A stretch of 64,000 nt of DNA from Aureimonas sp. Leaf324 (GTDB lineage Bacteria; Pseudomonadota; Alphaproteobacteria; Rhizobiales; Rhizobiaceae). Position 1 is the first letter of the stretch; every line of letters starts with the position of its first letter. Below are positions 16,134 through 28,173 of the stretch, piece after piece. Made by a program: the position numbers and the translations under genes. A model generated the notes under the pieces. It was not told the origin of the DNA and ran no database searches. It worked only from the letters and a program-made list of their open reading frames with translations. The stretch covers positions 311,970 to 375,969 of the forward strand of contig NZ_LMOH01000012.1 of NCBI RefSeq assembly GCF_001423245.1. Direction: 5' to 3'.

Positions 16134-18776
16134 ATGCAGCGCACCGACGACGGACAGGTGATCCGCCTTTCGGACTATCGTCCGCCCGCGTTCCGCATCC
16201 GCCACGTCGACATGCGTTTCTCGCTGAACGATGGCCACACCGATGTCGAGACCTCGATCGAGATGGAGCGGGCCGCGGGCACCGACACCGCCGAGCCGCT
16301 GGTGCTGGACGGCGACGCGCTGACGCTCACCGCCCTCGAGTGCAACGGGTTGGCGATCGGGGCCGGGCGCTTCGAGGCGACGCCGGACCGGCTGACGATC
16401 CGCGACCTGCCGCCCTCCGGACCCTTCACCCTGACGATCGCGACGCGGCTGACGCCGGAGACCAACACCGAGCTGATGGGCCTCTACCGCTCGAACGGCG
16501 TGTGGTGCACCCAGTGCGAGGCGGAGGGCTTCCGCCGCATCACCTACTTCCTCGATCGCCCCGACGTTCTCGCCACCTACCGCGTGCGGATCGAGGCGGA
16601 TCGCGAGGCGGCGCCGATCCTCCTGTCGAACGGCAATCCCGGCGAACACGGCGATCTCGAGGGCGGCCGGCACTATGCAGTCTGGGACGATCCGCACCCC
16701 AAGCCCTCCTATCTCTTCGCGCTCGTCGCGGGGCGGCTCGACGTCCTGACCGACACGTTCGAAACGCAGAGCGGGCGCGCGGTGGATCTCGCGATCTACA
16801 CCGAGCTTGGCCTTGCGGATCGTGCGGCTTACGCGATGGACGCGCTGAAGCGTTCGATGGTCTGGGACGAGCGGCGGTTCGGGCGGGAATACGATCTCGA
16901 CGTCTTCAACATCGTCGCGATCTCCGACTTCAACATGGGGGCGATGGAGAACAAGGGCCTCAACGTCTTCAACCACAAGTACGTGCTTCTGGCGCCCGAT
17001 ACGGCGACGGACGGCGACTATGCGGGCGTCGAGACCGTGATCGCCCATGAGTACTTCCACAACTGGACGGGCAACCGCATCACCTGCCGCGACTGGTTCC
17101 AGCTGTGCCTGAAGGAAGGGCTGACCGTCTATCGCGACCAGGAGTTCAGCGCCGACGAGCGCTCGCGCACCGTCAAGCGCATCGCCTCGGTGCACGGGCT
17201 GAAGGCGCAGCAGTTTCCGGAGGATCAGGGTCCTCTCCAGCACCCGGTCCGGCCGCGCCAGTATCGCGAGATCAACAACTTCTACACGGCGACGGTCTAT
17301 GAGAAGGGCTCGGAACTCGTGCGCATGCTGGCGACCATCCTCGGCGAGGAGGGCTTTCGCGCCGGCATGGACCTCTACTTCGCGCGCCACGACGGCGACG
17401 CCGCGACGATCGAGGACTTCCTCGCCTGCTTCGCGGAGGCGACCGGCGCCGACCTGTCGCAGTTCGCGCTCTGGTACGACCAGGCCGGCACGCCGGAACT
17501 GCATGTCGCCGAGCACTTCGCCGATGGGCAGCTGACCGTGTCGCTTCGCCAGAACCTTGCCCGCGGGGCGGCCGGCACGGGCACCGAGCCGATGCACATT
17601 CCGGTCCGTTTTGGGCTGGTCGGGCGCGACGGCGACGACCTTGCGGCCGAGCCGACGGCGGGCACGGCCGATGTCGAGGGCGACGTGATCCATCTCATCA
17701 CCGCCGAGGCCGAGGTCGTATTCTCCGACCTTCCCGAGCGCCCGCGCCTATCGATCCTGCGCGACTTTTCCGCGCCGGTCACGCTGCGCCACGAACAGGC
17801 CTACGAGGACCGTCTCGCCCTTGCCCGCCTCGATCCGAACGGCTTCGGACGCTGGCGCGCGCTCACCGATCTCATGGGCGAGGCCCTGCGGGCAGCCTCG
17901 ACGGCTGGCGCGGGCCGCGCGGCGCTCGATCCGAGCCTGATCGAGGCCGTCGTCGCGTGCGCCGCCGAGGAGCGGCTCGAGCCGGCGCTGCGGGCGCTGA
18001 TGATCGCGCTTCCCGGCGAGGCGGAGATCGCGCGACTGGTCGGCTCGAACGTCGACCCGGAGGCGATCCATCAGGCGCGCGAGGCGGCGATCCGCGCGGT
18101 CGCGACGGCCGGCGCCGAGACCTTCCGCCGGGTGCGCGACGGGTTGGTGCGTTCGGGCGAGGGCTTCAGTCCCGACGCGGCGAGCGCCGGACGCCGGGCG
18201 CTGTCCAACGCGCTCCTGATGTACCTGAGCGCGGCCGACGGCACGCCGGCCTTGGCCGCCGCAGCGTTCGAGGGCGCCGACAACATGACCGATCGGATGG
18301 CGGCCGCCACGATCCTCGCCCACCGCTTCGCCGAGACGCCGGAAGCGAGCCGGGCGCTCGACCGCTTCTATGCCGACTTTGCGAACGACCCGCTCGTCCT
18401 CGACAAGTGGTTCACCCTGCGCGCGACGGTGCCGTCCGACGCGACGCTCGATACCGTCCGGGAACTCGCCGCGCATCCCAAGTTCTCGATGGCCAATCCC
18501 AACCGCGCGCGGGCCCTCATCGGCGGGTTCGCGACCGGCAATCCGCGCGTCTTCCATCGTGCCGACGGCGCCGGTTATCGCTGGACGGCGGAGCGGCTCG
18601 GCGAACTCGACCGGCTCAATCCGCAGACCGCCGCCCGGCTGGCCACGGCCTTCCGGTCCTGGCGCGCCTTCGAGCCGGTTCGGCAGGAGGAGGCGCGGGC
18701 CGCGCTGTCGGCGCTTGCGAGCCGGCCGGAACTCTCGCGGGATCTGCGCGACATTCTCGACCGCACGTTGACATGA
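16134..18776 (+). CDS. pepN: Aminopeptidase N (M1 family zinc metallopeptidase)
   Basis: An 880-residue cytosolic aminopeptidase with broad specificity for N-terminal residues, acting late in peptide degradation. The exopeptidase motif GAMEN is at residues 269-273. The zinc site HEYFH (H305, E306, H309) with E328 in CLKEGLTVYRDQEFSAD is complete. A long alpha-helical C-terminal domain follows. I prefer ATG 16134 because GGGAAAGG lies 8 bases before it; the ATG at 16116 would add six residues and has a poorer site. Gene order pepN-pleC-glnE is conserved in rhizobia to my knowledge. A strong hairpin starts 16 bases after the stop. Confidence 0.95.
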   Translation: MQRTDDGQVIRLSDYRPPAFRIRHVDMRFSLNDGHTDVETSIEMERAAGTDTAEPLVLDGDALTLTALECNGLAIGAGRFEATPDRLTIRDLPPSGPFTLTIATRLTPETNTELMGLYRSNGVWCTQCEAEGFRRITYFLDRPDVLATYRVRIEADREAAPILLSNGNPGEHGDLEGGRHYAVWDDPHPKPSYLFALVAGRLDVLTDTFETQSGRAVDLAIYTELGLADRAAYAMDALKRSMVWDERRFGREYDLDVFNIVAISDFNMGAMENKGLNVFNHKYVLLAPDTATDGDYAGVETVIAHEYFHNWTGNRITCRDWFQLCLKEGLTVYRDQEFSADERSRTVKRIASVHGLKAQQFPEDQGPLQHPVRPRQYREINNFYTATVYEKGSELVRMLATILGEEGFRAGMDLYFARHDGDAATIEDFLACFAEATGADLSQFALWYDQAGTPELHVAEHFADGQLTVSLRQNLARGAAGTGTEPMHIPVRFGLVGRDGDDLAAEPTAGTADVEGDVIHLITAEAEVVFSDLPERPRLSILRDFSAPVTLRHEQAYEDRLALARLDPNGFGRWRALTDLMGEALRAASTAGAGRAALDPSLIEAVVACAAEERLEPALRALMIALPGEAEIARLVGSNVDPEAIHQAREAAIRAVATAGAETFRRVRDGLVRSGEGFSPDAASAGRRALSNALLMYLSAADGTPALAAAAFEGADNMTDRMAAATILAHRFAETPEASRALDRFYADFANDPLVLDKWFTLRATVPSDATLDTVRELAAHPKFSMANPNRARALIGGFATGNPRVFHRADGAGYRWTAERLGELDRLNPQTAARLATAFRSWRAFEPVRQEEARAALSALASRPELSRDLRDILDRTLT

Positions 18777-18791
18777 CATGCCGATGAAAAT

Positions 18792-18829
18792 TTTCGCAGG
18801 AAATGGTTCGTTAACCAAGTCCTGCGAAA
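18792..18829. other. Long nested hairpin between pepN and pleC
   Basis: TTTCGCAGGA (18792-18801) pairs perfectly with TCCTGCGAAA (18820-18829). Inside it TGGTT pairs with AACCA around a CGTT loop. The whole forms a 15-pair stem with one 2x2 internal loop. No T tract follows, so classical intrinsic termination is doubtful; RNA processing, mRNA protection or a protein site are alternatives. The loop contains TTAACCA, which resembles a CtrA half-site. Confidence 0.6.
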
Positions 18830-18997
18830 GGTGCGGATAACCCCTGTTGATCCCGTGCAACAATCAGAAATCAGGATTGCATCGCACCCCCTCGCTCGTC
18901 CCGCGCTTCTGGACAAGCGAGTCCTCGTCTGATTCATTAACCCTCGGATTCGGGCTTGCGGCGCCCGGGTCGCATGCGGCGACGAGGGATGGGATTG

Positions 18998-21349
<2,352 letters not shown>

Positions 21350-21355
21350 GCTCGA

Positions 21356-24322
21356 TCAGGCGCCGATCTCGCCTCGGTAAGGGATGGTCCTCGCAAACAC
21401 CTCCCGGACATCGGCCGCTCGCCGTACGATCTCGGGCTCGATGCCGGCGCTGTCGGCAAGATCGAGCGCGGCGGCGATCCGGTCGGCCAGCGGTCCCGGC
21501 AGGTCCGTCACGCGCAACGCCTTGTCGCCGCCGAGACGCAGGATCTGCATGACCCGCGTCATCTCCAGCATGATGCCGGGCAGGTCGTCGAAACCGGTCT
21601 CACCGTCCGTTGCGGCGTTGCGCAACGCCGCCAGGACGCTCGCCGTCGGCGCCCCCACGAGATCGAGCGGCACCCTCCCCGTCAGGATGCCCCACTGGGC
21701 CAGGAATTCGAGATCGGTGAGCCCGCCGGGGATGCGCTTCAGGTCGAGGGCCCCGCGCGGCGGTTTCTGGACGTCGAGGCGCGCGCGCATGTCGGCGACG
21801 TCGTCCGTCAGAAGCGGATCGGAGCAATGGGCGACGATCGCCTCGCGCACCGCCTCCCCGATTTCGGCACAGAGTGCGGCATCGCCGGCGATCGGGCGCG
21901 AGCGCGTGAGCGCCATGCGCTCCCAGGTCCACGCCTCCGCCTGATACTTGCGGAAGGCTTCGATGGGCGTTGCCAGCGGCCCCTTGTTGCCGGATGGGCG
22001 GAGACGGAAATCGACCTCGTAGAGAACGCCCTCGGCGGTGGGCGAGGTCAGGGCCGAGATCAGTCGCTGCGTCAGCCGGGCGTAGTAGGTCGACACGGGA
22101 AGCGGGCGCGGACCATCCGAGATTTCCGCTCCCGGATCGTGGTCGTAGAGCAGCATCAGGTCGATGTCGGAGTTGGCCGTCAGTTCGCGCGAGCCGAGGC
22201 GACCGAGGCCGAGCACCGCGATGCGCCCGCTGGTGATGCGTCCGTGCGCGCGGGTGAATTCGGCCGCGACCGCCGTCAGTACCTCGCCGAGCACCGCCTC
22301 CGCCAGATCGGAAAAGGCCGTGCCTGCGACCTCGCCCTCCAGCACCCCCGACAAGAGCCGGACGCCGACGAGGAAGCGCTGTTCGGCGGCGAAGATGCGC
22401 AGCCGGTCGAGCCGCTCCTCGAAGAAGCGCGCGTCCCCGAGGAAGGCCGACAGCCGCTCCCGGATCAGTTCGCGCGTCGGAAGCTCGCGGAAGAAGGCCG
22501 GATCGAGAAGCGCGTCGAACACATGCGGCCGTCGCGCGATCGTCTCGGCGAGCCGGGGCGACGAGGTGATGATCTCGGCGAGGAGTTCGAGCAGCTTGGG
22601 GTTGGAGGCGATCAGCGCGAAGAACTGCAGGCCGGACGGCAGGCCTTCCAGGAACCGGTCGAAGGCGGCCAGCGCCGCGTCGGGATCGCTGCCGCCCGAG
22701 AAGGCCTGAAGCAGCGACGGCAGGACGGCGACGAACTGGTCGCGCGCCGCCTCCGAGCGCATCGCCCGGTAACGCCCCGAGCCCCATCGATGGACGATCC
22801 GCCCGATATCGGCCGGCCGGTTATAGCCGAGTTCGCTGAGGCGTTTCAGCGCCGCCTCGTCCGCGCCGTCCTCCAGGAGGCCGTCGAGCACGCCTTCGTC
22901 GTCGCCCGCGGCACGCCCTTCGGAAAAGAGCGCCGCGAACCGCGCCTGCACGCGTTCCAGGCGGTCGCGGAGAGCGTCCTCGAAATCGTTGAGTTCGCCG
23001 AAGTTGCAGAGGCGCGCGATGCGCAGGAGATCGCCCGGCGCGGTCGGGAGTGTGTGGCTCTGCTCGTCCGCCACCATCTGGATCGCATGCTCGACGCGGC
23101 GCAGGAACCAGTAGGCTTCGGTCAGCTCGCTCGCGACCGCGGGCGCCACCCAGCCCTCCGACGCCAGCCGCGCCAGCGCTTCGTCGGTGCGGCGGGTTCG
23201 AAGCGACGGCAGCCGTCCGCCCGCGATCAGCTGCTGCGCCTGCGCGAAGAACTCGACCTCGCGGATGCCGCCCTGCCCGAGCTTGACGTTGTGCCCCGCC
23301 GTCGCGACGCCCTCGAAGCCGCGGTGCCGGTCGATCTTGGCCTTCATCGCCTGAATGTCGGCGATGGCGACGAAGTCGAGATAGCGGCGCCAGACGAAGG
23401 GCGTGATCTCGCGCAGGAACGCCTCGCCGACGGCCGGATCGCCGGTCACCGGGCGCGCCTTGATCATCGCCGCCCGCTCCCAGTCGCGCCCCGCCCCTTC
23501 GTAGTAGATGAGGGCGGAGGGGATCGGGATCGCCAGCGGCATCGCGGACGGATCGGGCCGCAGGCGCAGGTCGGTGCGGAACACGTAGCCGTCGCGGGTG
23601 CGCTCGCCGATCATCCGCACGAGCTTGCGCCCGAGGCGCGAGAACATCTCGACGCTTTCCATCGGGTCGCGAATCGCGGGCGTTTCGGGTTCGAAGAAAA
23701 GGATGATGTCGATGTCGCTGGAATAGTTCAGCTCGCGTCCGCCGAGCTTGCCCATGCCGAGGATCGTCAGCCCGCAGCCGGTCTCGGGATGCGCCGGATC
23801 GGGCAGGTCGAGCTGCCCGCGGCGGTGAAGATCGGCGAGGACAAAGCGAAGCGCGCGCCGGATCGCCGCCTCCGCGAGATCCGATAGATCGGCAGTGGTC
23901 GTATCCGGGCCGGCGGCGCCGAAGAGGTCGCGCAGCGCGATCAGCAGCGAGGCTTCCGCCTTGGCCTCGCGAAGGCGCGTCATCTCCGCAGCTTCCGATG
24001 CGCCCTCGGGAACGGGCTGCCCCAGTGCATCGATGATCGCGCGGACGCGGTCGCCCGCCCCGGCGTCGAAGAGCTGGTCGATCCAGTCGGGACGGCGTTC
24101 GGCAATCGAGGCGAGGTGCGGCGAGAGCGAGAGGGCGGCGACGAGCCGATCGCGGTCGCCCGCGCCGTCGTCATCGTCGAGCCATGCGGCCAGCCGGCCG
24201 AGGTCCGCGGCACGCGCGCTCGACGCCAGATCGACGCGGCGGCGGGTCGCCTCCGCGTCGCTCAGCGCATGCAGGGCGGCCGACCCTCCGATTCGCAACT
24301 CAAGGCCCGCGAACTCCGTCAT
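21356..24322 (-). CDS. glnE: Bifunctional glutamine synthetase adenylyltransferase/adenylyl-removing enzyme
   Basis: A 988-residue two-headed enzyme that adenylylates glutamine synthetase when nitrogen is plentiful and removes AMP when it is scarce, under PII control. Two nucleotidyltransferase domains are visible: GRELNYSSDIDIILFFEPE in the N-terminal (removing) half and SRELTANSDIDLMLLYDHD in the C-terminal (adenylylating) half, each followed by helical regulatory segments (GQGGIREVEFFAQ; RIPGGLTDLEFLAQW). The start at 24322 (MTEFAGLEL) lies inside the last codons of the upstream sensor kinase gene, a 23-base overlap, so glnE is in the operon of the two-component system. A frame extending to 24430 is shadow coding. 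Confidence 0.94.
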   Translation of the reverse strand: MTEFAGLELRIGGSAALHALSDAEATRRRVDLASSARAADLGRLAAWLDDDDGAGDRDRLVAALSLSPHLASIAERRPDWIDQLFDAGAGDRVRAIIDALGQPVPEGASEAAEMTRLREAKAEASLLIALRDLFGAAGPDTTTADLSDLAEAAIRRALRFVLADLHRRGQLDLPDPAHPETGCGLTILGMGKLGGRELNYSSDIDIILFFEPETPAIRDPMESVEMFSRLGRKLVRMIGERTRDGYVFRTDLRLRPDPSAMPLAIPIPSALIYYEGAGRDWERAAMIKARPVTGDPAVGEAFLREITPFVWRRYLDFVAIADIQAMKAKIDRHRGFEGVATAGHNVKLGQGGIREVEFFAQAQQLIAGGRLPSLRTRRTDEALARLASEGWVAPAVASELTEAYWFLRRVEHAIQMVADEQSHTLPTAPGDLLRIARLCNFGELNDFEDALRDRLERVQARFAALFSEGRAAGDDEGVLDGLLEDGADEAALKRLSELGYNRPADIGRIVHRWGSGRYRAMRSEAARDQFVAVLPSLLQAFSGGSDPDAALAAFDRFLEGLPSGLQFFALIASNPKLLELLAEIITSSPRLAETIARRPHVFDALLDPAFFRELPTRELIRERLSAFLGDARFFEERLDRLRIFAAEQRFLVGVRLLSGVLEGEVAGTAFSDLAEAVLGEVLTAVAAEFTRAHGRITSGRIAVLGLGRLGSRELTANSDIDLMLLYDHDPGAEISDGPRPLPVSTYYARLTQRLISALTSPTAEGVLYEVDFRLRPSGNKGPLATPIEAFRKYQAEAWTWERMALTRSRPIAGDAALCAEIGEAVREAIVAHCSDPLLTDDVADMRARLDVQKPPRGALDLKRIPGGLTDLEFLAQWGILTGRVPLDLVGAPTASVLAALRNAATDGETGFDDLPGIMLEMTRVMQILRLGGDKALRVTDLPGPLADRIAAALDLADSAGIEPEIVRRAADVREVFARTIPYRGEIGA

Positions 24323-25736
24323 GCGCCGGGACCACCCTCTCCATCGGTATCTCCAGCGTGACTTTGAGACCCGGCTCCGCGTCGTCAAGCGCCAACGTTC
24401 CGCCGTGGATCGAAGCGATCGCCTGGACAAGTGAGAGACCCAGCCCCGAACCCGGCTTCGTGCGGCTTTCGTCCAGCCGGTAGAAGCGTTCGAGAACGCG
24501 CTCGCGCTTGTCGGCCGGAATGCCCTGCCCGTTGTCGGCGACCGAGATCAGGCATTCTTCGCCCCGGCGGGCGACCGCAATGCGAATTTCGAGCGGCCGG
24601 GCGGAAAGCCCGTACTTCAACGCGTTGTCGAGAAGGTTGGAGACCGCCTGCGAGATCAGCTCCCGGCTGACCGGCGCGACGATCGGCTCCGGGGCGTCGA
24701 CGACGAGCCGCCCGCCGACGTCCTCGGCCAAGGGCTCGTAGAGCTCGGCCACATCGGCGACGATCGAGGACAGGTCGACCTCGCTCTTCAATGCGGGATG
24801 CGACCCCGCCTCGACGCGACTGATCATCAGGAGGGCGTCGAAGGTGCGGATCATCCCGTCCGCTTCGGCGAGCACCGCCTCCATCGCCTGTCGACCGCTT
24901 CGCTCGGGCGTCTCGTCGCCGAGCGCCGCCTCGACCCGGTTGCGAAGGCGCGTCAGCGGTGTCTTCAGGTCGTGGGCGATGTTGTCGGAGACCTGCCGCA
25001 GCCCTTCCTGCAAAAGCGCGATCCGCGCCAGGAGCACGTTGAGCTTTTCCGACAGGCGATCGAACTCGTCCCCGGTTCCGGTCACGGGAAGCCGCTCGGT
25101 CAGGTCGCCCGCCATGATCCGCGCGGTGGCCGCCGACATGCGGTCCAGCCGGTGAAGCGCGGTGCGCCCGACCAGGAACCAGGCGAGCAGCGCGCCGAAG
25201 CTCATCAGGAGAAGCGCGAGGATCAGGGCGTTGCGCACGACCAGCCGGATCCGTTCCTGGTCGGTCTGGTCGCGGCCGACCAGAAGCCGCATCCCGTTCG
25301 GCAGCTGCACGACCTCGGCGACCGCCATGTGGTAGCGGTCCTTCTCCGATTCGGTGAAGCGCGCGTAACGGAACGGCGTCGTCTTGAACCCCGCGTCGTC
25401 GAGGACGCCGGCCTCGAGGCTCTGGACGTTGCCGGCGAGGATCAGGCCCGTGCCGTCGGTGACGAGATAGAGGGGAGCCCCCGGCTGTCGGGCGCGTCGG
25501 TCGATCGCGCGCACGATCCCCGAGATGCCGGTGTTCTGGTAGATCCGGTCGAGCGTCTCGATCTCATCCGCGATCGCCTCCTGGCTCTGCGTCTGAAGGA
25601 TCGAGGACGCCGTCTCCGTCACGTAGACGAGAAGAATCGCCGCAAACAGCGCGAAGAGGGCGAGATAGACGGCCGACAGACGAACGGCGGTGACGCGCAT
25701 CAGCTCGCGGATGCGCAGGATGGTCGGTCGGCGCAA
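24300..25736 (-). CDS. Sensor histidine kinase of a two-component system
   Basis: A 478-residue inner-membrane kinase, probable partner of the adjacent regulator. Membrane helices at about residues 20-41 and 169-190 enclose a periplasmic domain of some 125 residues. A HAMP linker follows (RTALHRLDRMSAATARIMAG..TERLPV), then HisKA with DNIAHDLKTPLTRLRNRVEA (H255) and HATPase_c (SNLLDNALKYG, VADNGQGIP, GSGLGLSLVQAIASIHGG). It begins 6 bases after the regulator stop and overlaps glnE by 23 bases. Its rhizobial counterpart lies in the same regulator-kinase-glnE order next to degP, which hints at an envelope-stress signal, but the ligand is unknown. Confidence 0.88.
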   Translation of the reverse strand: MRRPTILRIRELMRVTAVRLSAVYLALFALFAAILLVYVTETASSILQTQSQEAIADEIETLDRIYQNTGISGIVRAIDRRARQPGAPLYLVTDGTGLILAGNVQSLEAGVLDDAGFKTTPFRYARFTESEKDRYHMAVAEVVQLPNGMRLLVGRDQTDQERIRLVVRNALILALLLMSFGALLAWFLVGRTALHRLDRMSAATARIMAGDLTERLPVTGTGDEFDRLSEKLNVLLARIALLQEGLRQVSDNIAHDLKTPLTRLRNRVEAALGDETPERSGRQAMEAVLAEADGMIRTFDALLMISRVEAGSHPALKSEVDLSSIVADVAELYEPLAEDVGGRLVVDAPEPIVAPVSRELISQAVSNLLDNALKYGLSARPLEIRIAVARRGEECLISVADNGQGIPADKRERVLERFYRLDESRTKPGSGLGLSLVQAIASIHGGTLALDDAEPGLKVTLEIPMERVVPAHDGVRGP

Positions 25737-25742
25737 GGCGCG

Positions 25743-26420
25743 TCAGTCCCCGGCGCGGATGATGTATCCGGACCCGCGGACCGTATGGAGCAGCGGCTCG
25801 CCGAACTCGCGTTCGATCTTGGAGCGCAGCCGCGAGATATGCACGTCGATGACGTTGGTCTGGGGGTCGAAGTGATAGTCCCAGACGTTCTCGAGCAGCA
25901 TGGTTCGGGTCACCACCTGGCCGGCATGCTTCATCAGGTATTCGAGGAGCCGGAACTCGCGCGGCTGCAGCGTGATCGGCTTGCCGCCGCGGCGCACCTC
26001 GTGCGACAGGCGGTCGAGCTCGAGATCGCCCACGCGATAGACCGTCTCGACGTCCTTGGCGCCACGGCGCCGGCCGAGGATCTCGATCCGGGCGAGGAGT
26101 TCGGAAAAGGCGTAGGGCTTCGGCAGGTAGTCGTCGCCGCCGGCCCGCAGACCCGTCACCCGGTCGTCGACCTGCCCCATCGCCGACAGGATCAGGATCG
26201 GGGTCTCGTTGCCCTTCTCGCGCAGACTGGAGACGACGGACAGGCCATCGCGTTTCGGCAGCATCCGGTCGACGACGAGAACGTCGTAGGCCTGCGTCAG
26301 GGCCATGTGCAGGCCCGTTTCGCCATCCGCCGCATGGTCGGGCACATGTCCCGACTCCTTCAGGGCCTTGATGAGGTAGGACGCGGCTTCCCGGTCGTCT
26401 TCGATGATGAGGATGCGCAT
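25743..26420 (-). CDS. OmpR-family response regulator
   Basis: A 225-residue cytoplasmic transcription regulator. The receiver domain has the acidic pair EDD at 7-9, phospho-acceptor D51 (VVDRMLP) and K101 (DDYLPKPY). The C-terminal winged helix carries ITLQPREFRLLEYLMKHAGQVVTRTMLLENVWDYHFDPQTNVIDVHISRLRSKIE, and the recognition helix is typical of OmpR/PhoB proteins. The start at 26420 (MRILIIEDD) is standard for the family; the longer frame up to 26498 is not needed. It is the first gene of the regulator-kinase-glnE operon and lies downstream of degP and its terminator, so it has its own promoter in the 113-base gap. Confidence 0.9.
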   Translation of the reverse strand: MRILIIEDDREAASYLIKALKESGHVPDHAADGETGLHMALTQAYDVLVVDRMLPKRDGLSVVSSLREKGNETPILILSAMGQVDDRVTGLRAGGDDYLPKPYAFSELLARIEILGRRRGAKDVETVYRVGDLELDRLSHEVRRGGKPITLQPREFRLLEYLMKHAGQVVTRTMLLENVWDYHFDPQTNVIDVHISRLRSKIEREFGEPLLHTVRGSGYIIRAGD

Positions 26421-26487
26421 GTGATCCGATCTAGGGGACGGCGCGGACATCGTCATCGTCAGTATCCTTCCAGACTTCGAGCGGAAA

Positions 26488-26509
26488 GGGGGCGGCATCC
26501 GCCGCCCCC
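26488..26509 (-). terminator. Rho-independent terminator of degP
   Basis: Read on the minus strand, GGGGGCGGC (26509-26501) pairs perfectly with GCCGCCCCC (26496-26488) around a four-base loop (GGAT), followed by TTTCCGC. It lies 25 bases after the degP stop and separates degP from the two-component operon. Confidence 0.8.
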
Positions 26510-26533
26510 CGTTTGTTTTCCGTCCGTCGCGGT

Positions 26534-28051
26534 TCAGCTTCCGCTGATCGGCAGGGCGACGAAACGGTTCTGGTCGCCGCTGCGCAGCTGGAACAGCGCC
26601 GCCTTGCGGCCGGACGTGGAGGCCTTCTTGATGGCGTCCTCGACCTCGCGCTGCGACTTCACCGAGGTCCCGTTCACCGCCACGATCGTGTCGCCGGCCG
26701 AGACGCCGCGGTTGGCCGCCTCCGAGTCGGGGTCGACCTCGGTGATGACGACGCCGTCGCCCTGGTCGGACGGCGTCAGCGTCAGGCCGTAGCCCCGAAG
26801 CGACGACGGATTGACCGGCACGTTGCGGTCGCCGCTGGTGTTCGACGCCTCGTCGAGGCTGGACAGGTTGCCGAGCTCGACCTTGATGTCGCGGGCCTCG
26901 CCGTTGCGCCAGACCTTCACGTCGATCGTCGTGCCCGGACGGTACTCGGCGACCTTGCGGGCCAGTTCGCGCGGGCCCTTGACGGTCTGCCCGTTGACGG
27001 CCGTGATGACGTCGCCCGTCTGGATGCCCGCCTTGACCGCCGGGGTGTCGGTGTCGGGCAGCGTGACGATCGCCCCCTCCTCCGCATTGAGGCCCAGCGC
27101 CTCAGCAATGTCCTGCGTGACCGGCGCGATCTGGACACCGAGCCAGCCACGCTGGACGTTGCCGTTCTCGCGGAGCGACTGGATGACGGTCTTGGCGGTC
27201 GAGGCGGGGATGGCGAAGGCGATGCCGACGCTGCCGCCGGACGGCGAGAAGATCGCCGTGTTGACGCCGATCACCTGACCCTCGAGGTTGAAGGCCGGAC
27301 CGCCCGAGTTGCCGCGGTTCACCGCCGCGTCGATCTGGATGAAGTCGTCGTAGGGGCCGGCGCCGATATCGCGGCCGCGGGCCGAGACGATGCCGGCCGT
27401 CACCGAGCCGCCGAGGCCGAACGGATTGCCGACGGCGACGACCCATTCGCCGACCCGGACCTTCGCGTCATCGGCGAAGTCCACGTAGGTGAACTTGCGA
27501 TTGCCGCCCTCGACCTTGAGGAGCGCAAGATCCGTGCGCGAGTCGGTGCCGATCAGCTCGGCCTTCAGCTCCGTGCCGTCGTTGAGCACGACCGTGTAGT
27601 CGCTGCCGCCCTCGACCACGTGGTTGTTGGTCACGAGGTAGCCGTCATCCGAGATGAAGAAGCCGGAGCCCTGCGCCATGCCCTGGCGGGGAGTGCGGCG
27701 AGGCGTCTGCCGGCCGTCGGGCGAGCCCTGCATGCCGGGGTTGCCGAACTCGAAGAAGCGGCGAAGCGGATGATTCGGCGGCAGGTTGTCGAACGGCGAC
27801 TCGGCATCGCTGCCATCGTCGCTCGCCGGCTTGATCTGCTCCTTGACGCGCACCGAGACGACGGCAGGCGAGACCTTCTCGACCACATCGGCAAAACCCG
27901 GATTGACGCCCGTCGGCTGGACCGAAACCGGCTCGGCGAAGCTCGGCACGACGCTGGTGACGACGCCACCGGCCAGCACCATGCCCGCGACGCCCGCCGC
28001 CAGAACCGCCGTGGAGAAACGACGCGTTGTCTTGTTGGGATTCTTGTTCAT
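26534..28051 (-). CDS. degP: DegP/HtrA family periplasmic serine protease (Do)
   Basis: A 505-residue periplasmic protease/chaperone for misfolded envelope proteins. An N-terminal signal or anchor (residues 12-38) precedes a trypsin-like domain with the complete triad H144 (TNNHVV), D174 (TDLALLKV) and S249 (GNSGGPAFN). Two PDZ domains follow (about residues 290-375 and 400-500). The start at 28051 (MNKNPNKTTRR) has GAGGG 8 bases upstream; ATG 28072 is possible. Monocistronic: a terminator follows, and 122 bases separate it from ccmH. The neighbouring two-component genes make it a candidate target of that system, which is inference. Confidence 0.94.
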   Translation of the reverse strand: MNKNPNKTTRRFSTAVLAAGVAGMVLAGGVVTSVVPSFAEPVSVQPTGVNPGFADVVEKVSPAVVSVRVKEQIKPASDDGSDAESPFDNLPPNHPLRRFFEFGNPGMQGSPDGRQTPRRTPRQGMAQGSGFFISDDGYLVTNNHVVEGGSDYTVVLNDGTELKAELIGTDSRTDLALLKVEGGNRKFTYVDFADDAKVRVGEWVVAVGNPFGLGGSVTAGIVSARGRDIGAGPYDDFIQIDAAVNRGNSGGPAFNLEGQVIGVNTAIFSPSGGSVGIAFAIPASTAKTVIQSLRENGNVQRGWLGVQIAPVTQDIAEALGLNAEEGAIVTLPDTDTPAVKAGIQTGDVITAVNGQTVKGPRELARKVAEYRPGTTIDVKVWRNGEARDIKVELGNLSSLDEASNTSGDRNVPVNPSSLRGYGLTLTPSDQGDGVVITEVDPDSEAANRGVSAGDTIVAVNGTSVKSQREVEDAIKKASTSGRKAALFQLRSGDQNRFVALPISGS

Positions 28052-28173
28052 GCGAAGCACCCTCGTTTCCATTCCCGATCCGCTGGGACGGATCCTGTGA
28101 TCCATCCGATGGTCGGAAGGTAGGGGTCGCAACGTTACGGCAAGTTTTCGTCGGGATGAAAGCTTCGTAAGGT

